Shown: positions 8,539 to 17,902, counted from the first letter of the stretch. The stretch is DNA of 64,000 nt from a bacterium 1XD8-76 (GCA_003611955.1 RAZE01000007.1:62001-126000); one strand, 5' to 3'. Translations and numbers: made by a program. The notes: generated from the sequence alone by a model not told the origin.

Positions 8539-8849
8539 TCCGCCCTCCTTGTCCCGAGACCATCCTGCACTTCCACCTGCATTCCGTCCTCAACCGGCGT
8601 AATGCACGTTCTCACATTCGGTATCCCGTTTACCTGCATCATACAGTCCGTACACTGCCCGATTCCGCAGAACAGTCCTCTCGGCTCATGTTCCTTTCTT
8701 GTGTAGCGGTTTACGATAACCCCGTTTGCCAGCAATGTCGCCAGAATCATTTCCCCCTTGATGGCCTTCATCGGCTGCCCGTTGACATAAATCGTTACTT
8801 CTTCCTGTTCTTCCAGTGGACCTAACACCGGATGCTCTACAACTCTCAT
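8535..8849 (-). CDS. Small 2Fe-2S ferredoxin-like subunit
   Basis: 104 residues. 'CGIGQCTDCMMQVNG' followed by a cysteine in 'VRTC' matches the Fer2_4-type [2Fe-2S] fold found as the smallest subunit in multi-component amine dehydrogenases. It is the first gene of the operon, preceded by GAGGAGGC. Together with the three downstream genes it would form an alpha/beta/gamma/delta-like complex in the cytoplasm. Confidence 0.82.
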   Translation of the reverse strand: MRVVEHPVLGPLEEQEEVTIYVNGQPMKAIKGEMILATLLANGVIVNRYTRKEHEPRGLFCGIGQCTDCMMQVNGIPNVRTCITPVEDGMQVEVQDGLGTRRAE

Positions 8850-8908
8850 GCCATGCCTCCTCTTTTTTTAGATTTCATCTCATAAAATGTGATGATTTTG
8901 GATTTCTC

Positions 8909-8938
8909 ATTATCCAATCGTTTGCACAATCGATTGCA
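8909..8938 (-). promoter_or_regulatory. Promoter/operator of the four-subunit dehydrogenase operon
   Basis: On the minus strand TGCAATCGATTG (with perfect core CAATCGATTG at 8927-8936) runs directly into a half-matching TGCAAACGATTGG, then GATAAT (8909-8914) as a likely -10. A TGCAAT box 18 bases upstream of it would be a weak -35. The arrangement is that of a LacI-family operator over a promoter. A closely similar site, TGCAATCGATTACA, precedes the kinase operon at 26938. Confidence 0.6.
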
Positions 8939-9001
8939 TGAGAATAATTTACCATAAAACGAGGGGGATTTCAAGACATATTTCAAAAAAATAAGTTATG
9001 T

Positions 9002-9062
9002 TTACGAATTATCGTAACCGTGATCAGAATGGAAACAAAGTGAGCAAGATATGCAACATATC
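9002..9062 (+). promoter_or_regulatory. Two inverted repeats upstream of the decayed aconitase-X locus
   Basis: TTACGA-ATTA-TCGTAA (9002-9017) and GATATG-CAA-CATATC (9048-9062) are both perfect inverted repeats. A TATAAT lies downstream at 9102-9107. They look like operators of the plus-strand locus, which has since decayed. No regulator can be assigned. Confidence 0.4.
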
Positions 9063-9144
9063 AGCTAACATAGATAATCGTCAGAATCACGTATTTCCCA
9101 TTATAATAATACCGATTAAAGATCTTCAAAAAGGAAGAAAAAGC

Positions 9145-9827
9145 ATGAAACTGACAAAAAAACAGCAACAGATTCTTGACGGCTGTGCAGGAGAAGGGAA
9201 AAAAATGGCGATGCGCATTGTAGTCCAGATGGGGAATCTTTACGGTGCGAAGCAACTGTTACCGATCCACAGCGCACACATAGATGGCTGTTGCTACACA
9301 ACAATCTGGGACGCAGGATTGGATTTGGTTGAATATCTGGTAAAGATTGGCACAACGCGGGCGGATCAGTAGGGCTGTTTCATGCAGTAGGAATCACTCC
9401 AGAAGCATCATCTCTTGAAGCGGCTCTTCAAGGGTTGGAACCAGAATTCACGAATATCGTACATCCAGAAGATATTCTATCAACGAAACGCGAACTGACA
9501 AATGCTGCCAATGAACACGTGGATCTTGTCCTTGTTGGATGTCCACACGCTTCTTATACAGAAATGCAGTCCATTCTTGAATTAATGAACGGAAAGATAG
9601 TCAAAGAAGGTACATTGTTCTGGTTGCAGACAGGACAGGCAGAAAAAGATCTGGCGCGGCGAAGCGGGCTTTTAAAAGCACTGGAAGATTTGGGTATTTT
9701 TATTATGCAGGATAGTTGTATCAACAATTTTCCAATGAAAAATCAGGGCTTCAAGACAATTGTAACTAACTCAGGAAAAATGGCGCATTACGCACCAGGC
9801 ACAACAGAAGGGAATGTAGAATTATGA
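9145..9827 (+). pseudogene. Aconitase X large subunit, with internal deletion and frameshift
   Basis: The first 70 or so codons (from ATG 9145, ribosome site AAGGAAG) resemble the AcnX (DUF521) N-terminus, including 'LYGAKQLLPIHSAHIDG'. That frame stops at 9372. From about 9352 another frame continues with 'NAGGSVGLFHAVGITPEA' and later 'VDLVLVGCPHASYTEMQSI' and 'TNSGKMAHYAPGTTEG', the AcnX C-terminal half. The family is about 400 residues; roughly 170 central residues are missing and the halves are out of frame. AcnX proteins include cis-3-hydroxy-L-proline dehydratase (known), which would fit the neighbouring imino-acid-type genes. The remnant cannot be active. Confidence 0.82.
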
Positions 9828-10264
9828 CATTATTAAAAGCAACGGTTGTCGTCGCAGGAGAGGCCTGCGCATCGACACTTTGTTCCAAAGTTCCTCTCAG
9901 TTTTTGAGGTGGAGTTGATCCCCACACAGGCGAAGTAATAGATGTACATCATGATCTGAATGGTCAATGTATGACAGATAAGGTACTTTTGATACCTGCC
10001 GGCCGCGGCTCCTGCTCTGGTTCCGGAATTATGCTTGAAATGATTCGGCAACAGACAGCGCCGGCTGCATTAATTAGTATTGAAGCAGGACCAATCATCT
10101 CGCCAGGTTCTGTTATGGGATACGAACTGTATCAAAGAGGCGTTCCTATTTTAACATTGGATGAAAAAGATTTTTATAACATACCAAACAAAACAATGTT
10201 AAACATCGCAGCGGACGGAACCATTACTTTTGACAGCAACAGTTCAATTTTTGAGAGGCTATGA
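9824..10264 (+). pseudogene. Aconitase X small (swivel) subunit, with in-frame TGA
   Basis: Starts at ATG 9824 overlapping the large-subunit stop (ATGA). The frame reads to 'VPLSF', then TGA at 9905-9907, then continues 'GGVDPHTGEVIDVHHD' and 'LLIPAGRGSCSGSGIMLEMI' to a natural stop at 10264. This is the AcnX small domain (DUF126). The family normally has a tryptophan where the TGA stands (SFWGGVDP), so the stop looks like a TGG-to-TGA mutation. The frame after the stop is still open, so decay is recent or the downstream part is constrained. It ends three bases from the convergent LacI gene. Confidence 0.8.
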
Positions 10265-10267
10265 CGT

Positions 10268-11269
10268 TCAGAGCGCTCTCACGGAAGCTCTCTCCTCTAT
10301 ACCGCTGCGCAGATATATTCTCTCCCGGCCGATGTCCTCGCCCGAGATCTGACGCAGCAGACATTTCACGCTTTTTTCCGCCAGTTCGCTGATCTGGGCA
10401 TCACAGGTCGTAAGCGGCGGCTGCATGTATTCCGCCGTGTACACATTATCAAAACCTATGAGGGAAAGATCTTCCGGAACCCTCAGCCCGCATTCCGCCG
10501 CAGCCCGGTAGACGCCGATCACCATGGCCTCCTCGCTGATCACGATCGCCGTGGGACGTTCATCCCCGCCCAGAATCTTTTTCGCATACTCGTACGCTGT
10601 CTGCACCCGGCTGGCATCCATGAGAGCCAGCCTTTCCTCCCACACGCCGAACTCCTCCATCGCTTTCTGAAATCCTATCTTGCGCCGGATACTGATCTGC
10701 GTATCCTGACTCCCGAAAATGCCGTAAATCCTGCGGTGCCCTTTCTCCAGCAGATACTTTGTGATCAGATGACAGCCGTATTCGCCGTCGTTCACAATAC
10801 AGCTCATGTCGTTCTGAAACTCCCTGTTGATAAACACTACCGGTATTCCGCTCTGCTTCGACGCTTTCCAGATATGGGTGATCTCATCTGTGACGCTCAG
10901 ACAAATGATCCCGTCCACAAAGCGGTTCTGCAGCATCTCCATGGAACGCTTTTCCGTCTTTACGCTCCCATGCCCATTGCACAGAATTACTGTGTACCCT
11001 TCCTCCGAAGCATACTTCTCCACACTGTCCACCAGCGTGGAATAAAATAAACTGTTCAGGTCCGGCACCATGACCGCGATCGTCATCGTCTTCTTATCCT
11101 TCAGACTTTTTGCGATCATGCTCGGGCGATAATGAAGTTCCTCCACCGCCTCCAAAATTTTCCGCTTCGTCTCCTCCTCCACAAATATTTTGCCGGACAG
11201 TGCCCTGGAAACCGTACTGGTGGAGAAACCGGATCTCGCCGCCACATCTTTTATCGTCGCTCTTGCCAT
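10268..11269 (-). CDS. LacI-family transcriptional regulator
   Basis: About 333 residues: N-terminal LacI DNA-binding helix-turn-helix (ATIKDVAARSGFSTSTVSRAL), hinge, and effector domain with 'LSLIGFDNVYTAEYMQPPLTT'. I chose the ATG at 11269, just before the helix-turn-helix; GGGAT upstream is a modest ribosome site, and a start at 11317 is possible. It is a paralog of the regulator at 2450-3463. It lies downstream of the racemase/LIV operon, and two GCAAACGTTTGC palindromes in that operon's promoter are plausible targets (inference). Confidence 0.87.
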   Translation of the reverse strand: MARATIKDVAARSGFSTSTVSRALSGKIFVEEETKRKILEAVEELHYRPSMIAKSLKDKKTMTIAVMVPDLNSLFYSTLVDSVEKYASEEGYTVILCNGHGSVKTEKRSMEMLQNRFVDGIICLSVTDEITHIWKASKQSGIPVVFINREFQNDMSCIVNDGEYGCHLITKYLLEKGHRRIYGIFGSQDTQISIRRKIGFQKAMEEFGVWEERLALMDASRVQTAYEYAKKILGGDERPTAIVISEEAMVIGVYRAAAECGLRVPEDLSLIGFDNVYTAEYMQPPLTTCDAQISELAEKSVKCLLRQISGEDIGRERIYLRSGIEERASVRAL

Positions 11270-11399
11270 ATTTTTATCCCGTTCTTTGAAGTGTTTTCTT
11301 AAAGGCTCCAAAATCATTCTTTCAGAATATTATAGTAACAAGAAACTTTTCTTTAGGCAAGACAAACTTTCCATGTTATTTTATCACTATATTTTTTTA

Positions 11400-11921
11400 T
11401 TAATTGATTGACGGGAATCCATTCATCCGCTGTAATAAACGCACATATCCGGGATCAGTCCGGTCAGCAATTTCTGTATGGATCTGAGTGATAAAATCGA
11501 ATACCGGCAGCCTCACTTCAGCCTGCACCGCGCTCGCATAGGGCGGCATATCGCTGCACTCCAGAAGAATTGCCCCGATATCCGGATGTTCTTTTGTCAG
11601 TTTTTTGGCCGCGCTTACCACCTCTCTTCTGACCCCCGCGTTGTCGATCGTTCCTCTGTCTTCCATGATAACAGAGAAATTCTCTCCATACCGCAGATCC
11701 GCGACGACCAGATCTTTCGCATCCCCGATACCACAGCTGTGATAGATCTGTTCCCCCAGCGCCGCCGCATTGGCTGTCAGGATCCCTATCTTCTGATCTT
11801 TCCGGATGATTGTCCGTATCCAGGGAATCTGTACCAGACTCGATACGGCCACCGGGATATTCATATCGTTTGACAGCCGCTCCTGAAAGTGCCCGAAAAA
11901 TCCATAATGCTTTTTCTCCAT
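11400..11921 (-). pseudogene. Asp/Glu/hydantoin racemase-family protein, N-terminally truncated
   Basis: The visible 173 residues align along their length with residues about 75-245 of the intact 249-residue relative at 18812-19561: 'YGFFGHFQERLSNDMNIPVAVS' matches 'CGFFAIYQQRVAAAVNIPVFLS', and 'ILLECSDMPPYASAV' matches 'FVFECSDIPPYAHAV'. The N-terminal third, including one half of the two-domain active site, is absent. An ATG at 11921 with GGAAGGTGG upstream could still be translated (GTG at 11930 is another option). It is the last gene of the operon and is most likely a non-functional partial copy. Confidence 0.65.
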
Positions 11922-11936
11922 CACATCCACCTTCCC

Positions 11937-12290
11937 TCATCGATTTTTGATAATCAGATATTTTTTCTGGGCCCTGCCGAGCATACACACATAGACAATA
12001 ATAATGGTCAGGCTGACAGCAGAAACGGCGATGCTGAGACGCACATTTTGAAAGATCAGAGTATTCAGCAGATTCCACAGCGATCCGGCTATAATAATAA
12101 GTGCCATTATAACGGATTTTCCCGAAACATAGTCAATGAATCCATCGATATCGCTCTCCGACTCATATTCCACATTTCTTCCGGAAAACACGGAGGCAAG
12201 CACTCTGGTCCGCTTCATCTTCTGAACGGAATAGATTATATAAATTCCGAAAGGTATCAAAAAAATATCAAACAAATTAAAATTATTCAT
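11937..12290 (-). CDS. Small membrane protein of unknown function
   Basis: 117 residues with hydrophobic segments near residues 5-23, 57-75 and 83-104, joined by a charged loop. I do not recognise the family. It lies between the aldo/keto reductase gene and the truncated racemase with short gaps, so it is probably co-transcribed with them. Confidence 0.5.
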   Translation of the reverse strand: MNNFNLFDIFLIPFGIYIIYSVQKMKRTRVLASVFSGRNVEYESESDIDGFIDYVSGKSVIMALIIIAGSLWNLLNTLIFQNVRLSIAVSAVSLTIIIVYVCMLGRAQKKYLIIKNR

Positions 12291-12322
12291 TTTTCACCCA
12301 CACCTCTTTCTGGCTTCCTCCT

Positions 12323-13141
12323 CTACAGCCGGATCGTCTCCGGATCCATATCGATCGCTCTCTTTCCGATATTCAGAGAGCTGATCTCCCGCATCTCCTC
12401 CTCCGTCAGAGAAAAGTCAAACAGATCCGCATTGGAAATAATGCGCTCCCTCTTCACCGATTTGGGCAGCGGTATGATTCCCTGCTGGAGATTCCAGCGA
12501 AGCATGATCTGCGACTCTTTTTTGCCATATTTCTCCGCGATCTTTTGAAGAATCGGATCGTTCAGATACTTTCCTCTTCCCAGCGGACAGAATGCCTCCA
12601 GCGCAATCTCCTCTTTTTTGCAGTACTCTATCACTTCCTTTTCAAAATACTGGGGATGACACTCTATCTGGTTTAACACCGGCTTTATCTCAAAATTCCT
12701 GCACAGATTCTCCAGCGACCGGATCGGGCAGTTGCACACACCGATGGCGCGAACCTGCCCCTCCGCACAGAGCTTCTCCATCACTCTCCAGGTCTCTTCA
12801 TAAAAATCTCTGATCGGCCAGTGAATGAGGTATAGATCAATATAGTCCAGCTGCAGTTTTTTAAGGCTTCTCTCAAAGGCGCCCCGAATGTCGCCGCTCT
12901 CCATATCGTCCATCCAAATTTTGGTGGTCACAAAATAGTCCTCCCGCGGAGCATCCAACTCTTTCAATCCTTTCCCTGCCTGTTCCTCATTTCCGTAAAA
13001 GGATGCCGTATCAAACAGACGATACCCCGCCTCATACGCATATCGGATGGCATTTATCGTCTCCTTTTCCTCCTCAGCACGAAACAGTCCCAAACCAAGT
13101 TCCGGGATCCTCACTCCATTATTCAACACAATCGAATTCAT
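12323..13141 (-). CDS. Aldo/keto reductase
   Basis: 272 residues from the ATG at 13141 (AGGTGG seven bases upstream; a neighbouring ATG at 13144 is also possible). Catalytic residues of the AKR family are visible: Asp and Tyr in 'RLFDTASFYGNE', Lys in 'VTTKIW' and His in 'YLIHWP'. The C-terminal 'IPLPKSVKRERI' is the NADPH-binding signature. It would reduce an aldehyde or ketone in the cytoplasm. It follows the ProC-like gene with a 46-base gap. Confidence 0.88.
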   Translation of the reverse strand: MNSIVLNNGVRIPELGLGLFRAEEEKETINAIRYAYEAGYRLFDTASFYGNEEQAGKGLKELDAPREDYFVTTKIWMDDMESGDIRGAFERSLKKLQLDYIDLYLIHWPIRDFYEETWRVMEKLCAEGQVRAIGVCNCPIRSLENLCRNFEIKPVLNQIECHPQYFEKEVIEYCKKEEIALEAFCPLGRGKYLNDPILQKIAEKYGKKESQIMLRWNLQQGIIPLPKSVKRERIISNADLFDFSLTEEEMREISSLNIGKRAIDMDPETIRL

Positions 13142-13187
13142 CATTTCACCACCTGTTCCTCTCATCCTGTCCGTTTAACGTCCCACA

Positions 13188-14012
13188 TCAATCTCTCTTT
13201 CCAAGTACTTTCAGCGCCGCCTGATGAATGGCCTCCATGGCCGCTCCTCGAAAACCGTTTATTTCCAGCGTATTGACTCCGACGATCGTAGAGCCTCCCG
13301 GTGAACATACGGCATCCTTGATTTCTCCCGGATGTCTGCTTTTTTCCAGCACCAGCGCCGCGCCGCCGTAGACTCCCCTGGCCACGTAATCCACGGCCTG
13401 TGTCCTCGGCATACCCATCATCACCATCCCGTCCGCCATCGCCTCTATAAACATGGCGGTAAATGCCGGCGTGCATCCGCTCGCCGTGCTCGCCAGATCA
13501 ATCATATTTTCCGGCATCAGCTCAAATGTCCCGGCTTCTGAAAGCATATCCTTCAGTACCTCAAATTCTGCTCTTGAATCCTCATCCGCCACGGAACAGG
13601 ACATAAGGCCGCATCCAAGGTACGCGTACACCGTTGGCAGTACCCGGACAATCGGAATATTTTTCAGTTTTTCACCGAGTATTTCTTTTATTTTTTCAAT
13701 GGAGACCCCTGCCGCGATCGGGATCAGAACTTTCTCTTCCCCTCTTTCCAACGCTTCCTCCAGTACCGGCCGGATCTGCTCCAATACCCCGGGCAGAATA
13801 AATACCTTCACCGCCACGATCACGTACTTTCCGAATGCTGCCGCTTCCGTGTTGTCCGTCGTACACCGGCAGCCAAACTCCGTTGCATACCCCATCACTT
13901 TTTCTTTCAGCGGATCCGCCACACAAATGTCATCCGGCGACATTTTTTTTTCTGCAGCCAGCGCCATTGCATATCCCATATTGCCGGTTCCTATAATTGC
14001 CAGTTTGCTCAT
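13188..14012 (-). CDS. Pyrroline-5-carboxylate reductase-like enzyme
   Basis: 274 residues from ATG 14012 (GGAGG five bases upstream; the ATG at 14024 overlaps that site). The N-terminal Rossmann motif 'LAIIGTGNMGYAMA' and the C-terminal ProC signature 'HPGEIKDAVCSPGGSTIVG' are both present. The enzyme reduces a pyrroline-carboxylate to proline with NAD(P)H. In this catabolic-looking operon it may act on a related cyclic imine rather than serve proline synthesis (inference). A hairpin lies between this gene and the substrate-binding-protein gene. Confidence 0.85.
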   Translation of the reverse strand: MSKLAIIGTGNMGYAMALAAEKKMSPDDICVADPLKEKVMGYATEFGCRCTTDNTEAAAFGKYVIVAVKVFILPGVLEQIRPVLEEALERGEEKVLIPIAAGVSIEKIKEILGEKLKNIPIVRVLPTVYAYLGCGLMSCSVADEDSRAEFEVLKDMLSEAGTFELMPENMIDLASTASGCTPAFTAMFIEAMADGMVMMGMPRTQAVDYVARGVYGGAALVLEKSRHPGEIKDAVCSPGGSTIVGVNTLEINGFRGAAMEAIHQAALKVLGKRD

Positions 14013-14053
14013 ATTTTCCTCCATCTGTTTTATTTTATGCTGTGACCGCCAAA

Positions 14054-14089
14054 CCCAAAAGGGAGGGATGGTCTCCCTCCCCTTTTGGG
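14054..14089 (-). terminator. Strong hairpin between the solute-binding protein and ProC-like genes
   Basis: CCCAAAAGGGAGGGA pairs with its complement across a short loop with one bulged base. The T-run afterwards is only three bases, so it may act as a partial terminator or as a 3' stabiliser that raises expression of the binding protein over the downstream genes. Confidence 0.6.
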
Positions 14090-14124
14090 ATTATGCGATC
14101 ACAAGATTTGCTGGTAATGTCTGA

Positions 14125-15357
14125 CTATTTCTTTTCAACCCATATTCCGTTCTGGACCTGCATCTCAACTATGTTGGCCGCCTCGTTATCGCCATTTTCA
14201 TCTATGTCAATATTAACCATAATGCCCTCAAAGGATACATTGTCCTTTATCCAGTCAACCAGTTCCTGACCTTCCAGATCTGCCGCTTCCTCTTTGCTCA
14301 GAACATCAGCCATCATATTAACTGCATCATAAGCGCCTGCTGCCCACTCACCCGGATCAACATTTGCAAGTTCTACATAATTGTTTACAAAGTCAAGTTT
14401 TGCACCTTCTGCGTTTTCTTTGTCAGCCACGAAAGAAGCAACCGCAATAAATCCTTCTGCAACATCAGCGCCTGCAATTTCAATCAGCTGAGGATTGGAA
14501 CATCCCGCCGTGCCATAGCGTCCGTAATCTCTCCATCCAAGGGATGCCGCCTGCTTGATAAACAAAGCTGCCGGGCTGTATTCACAGCAGAAGATAACGC
14601 TGTCTGCTCCTGCCCCTTTGAAGTTTGTAATATGAGAGGCAAAGTCCTTTTCTGTTGCCGGTTCAACCTGTGCGCTGCCGACTACTTCAAGCCCTGCCGC
14701 TTCAATAAGTTCTTTTGCGATACCATAGTTTGTTGTATCCGTTTCCGCTGTGCTGTAGAAAACAGCCGGTTTTGTATACCCTGCATCGAGAAGTCTGCCA
14801 ACCATCTGCTCTGTCTGTGCCGAGTCTTTTACGCATAATCTCATATACAGAGAAAATCCCTGCTCCGTCATAAAGTCTGCCGTATTTACTCCGGAGATAA
14901 GAGGAAGATTTGCCCCCTCCAAAGCCGGATAAGCCGCCTGAGAACATCCTGAAGAGTTGGAGGCAACTACAAATCTATAGCCTTCCTCAGAGGCGATCTT
15001 CTCACCGCAGATAACTGCCTGATTGGTGTTTGCCTGATCATCATATACGTCGAACTCAAGCATTTTGCCATTGACTCCGCCAGCTGCATTGATGGCATCC
15101 ACCGCAAGTTTTGTGCCGTTATACTGCTGTTCACCGGTTGCCGCATTCTCACCTGTCATGGGGGAGATCAATGCAAATTTAATCACATCACCGGAAGATG
15201 CCGCAGAGCTTTCACTTTCTGTTTCACCGTTGTCGCCAGTCTCTTCTGTTGTTTCTACCGCCGGTTCATTAGAAGCTTCCGGAGCAGACGATCCGCAACC
15301 GATCAAACTCACTGCCATAGCGAGTGTTAACAAGGTACATAAAAGTTTCTTTTTCAT
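14125..15357 (-). CDS. ABC transporter substrate-binding lipoprotein (LIV / Peripla_BP_6 type)
   Basis: About 410 residues from ATG 15357 (AAAGGG upstream). The N-end is a lipoprotein signal with lipobox 'SLIGC', so the protein is anchored to the outside of the membrane. A Glu/Ser/Thr-rich linker follows, then the bilobed domain with 'IKFALISPMTGENAATGEQQ'. It would capture a branched-chain-like amino acid or related compound. The upstream genes supply two ATPases and two permeases, completing the importer. Confidence 0.88.
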   Translation of the reverse strand: MKKKLLCTLLTLAMAVSLIGCGSSAPEASNEPAVETTEETGDNGETESESSAASSGDVIKFALISPMTGENAATGEQQYNGTKLAVDAINAAGGVNGKMLEFDVYDDQANTNQAVICGEKIASEEGYRFVVASNSSGCSQAAYPALEGANLPLISGVNTADFMTEQGFSLYMRLCVKDSAQTEQMVGRLLDAGYTKPAVFYSTAETDTTNYGIAKELIEAAGLEVVGSAQVEPATEKDFASHITNFKGAGADSVIFCCEYSPAALFIKQAASLGWRDYGRYGTAGCSNPQLIEIAGADVAEGFIAVASFVADKENAEGAKLDFVNNYVELANVDPGEWAAGAYDAVNMMADVLSKEEAADLEGQELVDWIKDNVSFEGIMVNIDIDENGDNEAANIVEMQVQNGIWVEKK

Positions 15358-15427
15358 AAGATTTCCCTTTCTTTGTTTTATTTTATCCGGCCTTTTCACC
15401 GGACAGGCACATTTGTAAAGTTCCTCA

Positions 15428-16132
15428 TCAGGCTCCAAGATATGCTTTCTTCACATCTTCACTGTTCAAAAGATTTTCCGCGCTGTCAGATGCAGTGATC
15501 TTACCAACCTCGAGAACATATCCTTTGTCAGCGATCTTAAGAGCCTGCCTGGCATTCTGTTCCACCAGAAAGATCGTTGTTCCCTGTCTGTGAACTTCAT
15601 CGATAATTTTAAATACTTCTTCTACCACCAGCGGGGCAAGGCCCATGGAGGGCTCATCCAGAAGAAGCAGTTTGGGTCTCGACATCAACGCCCGACTGAT
15701 GGCGAGCATCTGCTGTTCGCCGCCGGATAGCAGGCCTGCTTTCTGATTTTTTCTCTCTTCCAGACGTGGAAACCACTGAAAATATTTTTTGATATCCTCT
15801 TCTATTTCTTTATCTTTTCTGATAAAGGCCCCCATTCTCAAATTTTCTATGACAGACTGTCTGGGAAATACTCTTCGCCCCTCAGGACAATGGGAAATTC
15901 CCAATGTAACGATCTTATCCGTAGAACTTTCTGTTATGTCATTCCCGTCAAAAATAATTTTACCGGAAGCAGGCTTATGAAGACCGGAAAGAGCTTTCAG
16001 CAATGTTGTTTTTCCAGCTCCGTTGGAACCGATTAATGTTGTCAGCTGTCCTTCTTCCGCTTGTATATTAATACCGGAAAGAGCGGTAATCTCTCCATAT
16101 TTTACAACCAGATCTTTTACTTCTAGCAGCAT
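15428..16132 (-). CDS. livF: LIV-type ABC transporter ATP-binding protein
   Basis: 234 residues. Walker A 'GSNGAGKT', signature 'LSGGEQQ', Walker B 'LLLLDEP' and the switch His in 'LVEQNA' region are all present. The size and sequence match LivF, the smaller ATPase of branched-chain amino-acid importers. Its start overlaps the stop of the LivG gene by one base (TAATG). Confidence 0.9.
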   Translation of the reverse strand: MLLEVKDLVVKYGEITALSGINIQAEEGQLTTLIGSNGAGKTTLLKALSGLHKPASGKIIFDGNDITESSTDKIVTLGISHCPEGRRVFPRQSVIENLRMGAFIRKDKEIEEDIKKYFQWFPRLEERKNQKAGLLSGGEQQMLAISRALMSRPKLLLLDEPSMGLAPLVVEEVFKIIDEVHRQGTTIFLVEQNARQALKIADKGYVLEVGKITASDSAENLLNSEDVKKAYLGA

Positions 16133-16902
16133 TACTCTTCTTCCTCCTTTCCCAGATAAGCCTCGATAACCTCCGGATTATTCTGAACATCTTCCGGCGT
16201 ACCGACCGTCAGCAGTCTCCCGAAATTCAGTACGGCAATTCTGTCACAGAGATTCATCATAAATTTCATATTATGCTCGATAACAAGCACAGCAGGGCCC
16301 CTCTTACGGATCTTTTTTATCAGTTCCATCAAAGCCATTGTTTCCTGTTCGTTCATACCCGCTGTCGGTTCGTCCAGCAAAATCAGTTTCGGATCACTGG
16401 CAAGCGCACGTCCGATCTCTACCAGGCGCTGTGTTCCGTACGACAGACTGGCCGCATATTCCCCCGCCACATCCGTTATTCCCAGGAATTCCATAATCTC
16501 TTCACATTTCTCCTTTGCGGCCCTCTCCTCTTCTTTCTGTTTTTTGGTGTGGATAACCGTATCAAACAAATTGGTTTTGATGTTCTTATGCATTCCCACT
16601 TTCAGATTTTCTATAACAGACATATCCCCAAACACTCTGATATTCTGAAAAGTTCTCGCCAGGCCATTCACACAGTAATCGAGAGTAGGTTTTTTCGTAT
16701 AGTTTTCCCCGCAAAAATATACTTCCCCTGAGCTGGGCCCAGAAAATCCTGAGACAGCATTAAACAATGTTGTTTTTCCGGCGCCATTAGGACCGATCAG
16801 GCCAAATATTTCATCATCATTGATCTCCAGATTAATGCCATCCAAAGCTTTCAAACCCGCAAAATTTTTACACACATTATCTATCTTCAAAATCGCTGCC
16901 AT
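16132..16902 (-). CDS. livG: LIV-type ABC transporter ATP-binding protein
   Basis: 256 residues. Walker A 'GPNGAGKTT', signature 'LSYGTQRLVEI' and Walker B 'LILLDEP' followed by 'TAGMNEQE', typical of LivG. Its ATG overlaps the stop of the permease gene (TGATG) and its stop overlaps the LivF start, so the transporter genes are translationally coupled. Confidence 0.9.
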   Translation of the reverse strand: MAAILKIDNVCKNFAGLKALDGINLEINDDEIFGLIGPNGAGKTTLFNAVSGFSGPSSGEVYFCGENYTKKPTLDYCVNGLARTFQNIRVFGDMSVIENLKVGMHKNIKTNLFDTVIHTKKQKEEERAAKEKCEEIMEFLGITDVAGEYAASLSYGTQRLVEIGRALASDPKLILLDEPTAGMNEQETMALMELIKKIRKRGPAVLVIEHNMKFMMNLCDRIAVLNFGRLLTVGTPEDVQNNPEVIEAYLGKEEEE

Positions 16903-17885
16903 CAGTTCACCTTCTTTCCTTGTGTCCTTTTACCCATTTTGCGTACCAGCGCAATCACACGATCCACCACGCCGTCCCTTCCCAGCAGTCCGTTCGGAAC
17001 AAACAGCATCAATACTACCATCATGATCCCCATGATCAGCAGCCGATACTCATAAGCCGCCCTCGAGACCTCCGGAAGAATAGTCAGGATAGCTGCACCT
17101 AAAATAGAGCCCGGAAGACTTCCCAGTCCGCCCAGAATTGCCATCTGCAGTTCCAAAAGCGCTTCATCGTATACGAATACTGTCGGCGAAAGAAATGTCG
17201 TAAAATGTGCCATCAGGCTTCCTGCAATTCCCGAAAAGAAAGAGGCAATAACAAAGTTATTCAGCTTAAATGCTTTTACATTAATCCCTGCATATTCCGC
17301 CGCAATCGGATCATCCCGCAATGCCATGTATGCACGTCCCATTTTGGATTTGGTTATTCTATATATGGCAATGTAACAGAGAATCAGTATAATCAGGCAA
17401 AGCCAGTATAAAGAACGGGGAGATTTTAATTCAACCCCGAAAAAGCTGGGCTTTTCCGTACGGAAACCAAAGGACCCGTTTGTCACCGCATACCAGTTCT
17501 GAAAAATTTTGCGGCAAATCTCCAGAAATCCGACTGTGATCAATGTCAGATAGTCAAAAGAAGAATGTCTGCAGATCCATCCTAAAACAGCACCGAATAA
17601 TGCGGCAAAAAGACCGCCCCCAATAAGTCCTACAATAAAAGGCATATGCAGTGTCGTAACCAGAATCGCCGAGCAATAAGCTCCCAAACCTACAAACGCC
17701 GCCCGCCCAAAATCAAGCTGACCCGAAAATCCTACAATCAGATTAATAGAGAGTGCAATAATGCTGTAAATACAGACGTTCGTTAATATTCTCAGCGTAT
17801 ATGAGTTTGTAATAATAAACGGAAGAATAGCTGCTGCCGCGAGAAATACTATCGTAAAAATATTTTTTTTCGTTAATTTTTTCAT
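16902..17885 (-). CDS. livM: LIV-type ABC transporter permease
   Basis: 327 residues with about eight to nine membrane segments. The conserved motif 'LIVGFSGQLDFGRAAFVGLGAY' region and the EAA-like loop 'RDDPIAAEYAGINV' identify the LivM family. GGAGGG precedes the ATG at 17885. Confidence 0.9.
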   Translation of the reverse strand: MKKLTKKNIFTIVFLAAAAILPFIITNSYTLRILTNVCIYSIIALSINLIVGFSGQLDFGRAAFVGLGAYCSAILVTTLHMPFIVGLIGGGLFAALFGAVLGWICRHSSFDYLTLITVGFLEICRKIFQNWYAVTNGSFGFRTEKPSFFGVELKSPRSLYWLCLIILILCYIAIYRITKSKMGRAYMALRDDPIAAEYAGINVKAFKLNNFVIASFFSGIAGSLMAHFTTFLSPTVFVYDEALLELQMAILGGLGSLPGSILGAAILTILPEVSRAAYEYRLLIMGIMMVVLMLFVPNGLLGRDGVVDRVIALVRKMGKRTQGKKVN

Positions 17886-17902
17886 TATTTTCCCTCCGCC
17901 CT

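Noticed and set aside
9905-9907. TGA in the AcnX small subunit read as selenocysteine or tryptophan
   Set aside because: The family has Trp here, no SECIS-like hairpin follows, and the partner gene is also broken. Clostridia do not read TGA as Trp, so a nonsense mutation is simpler.
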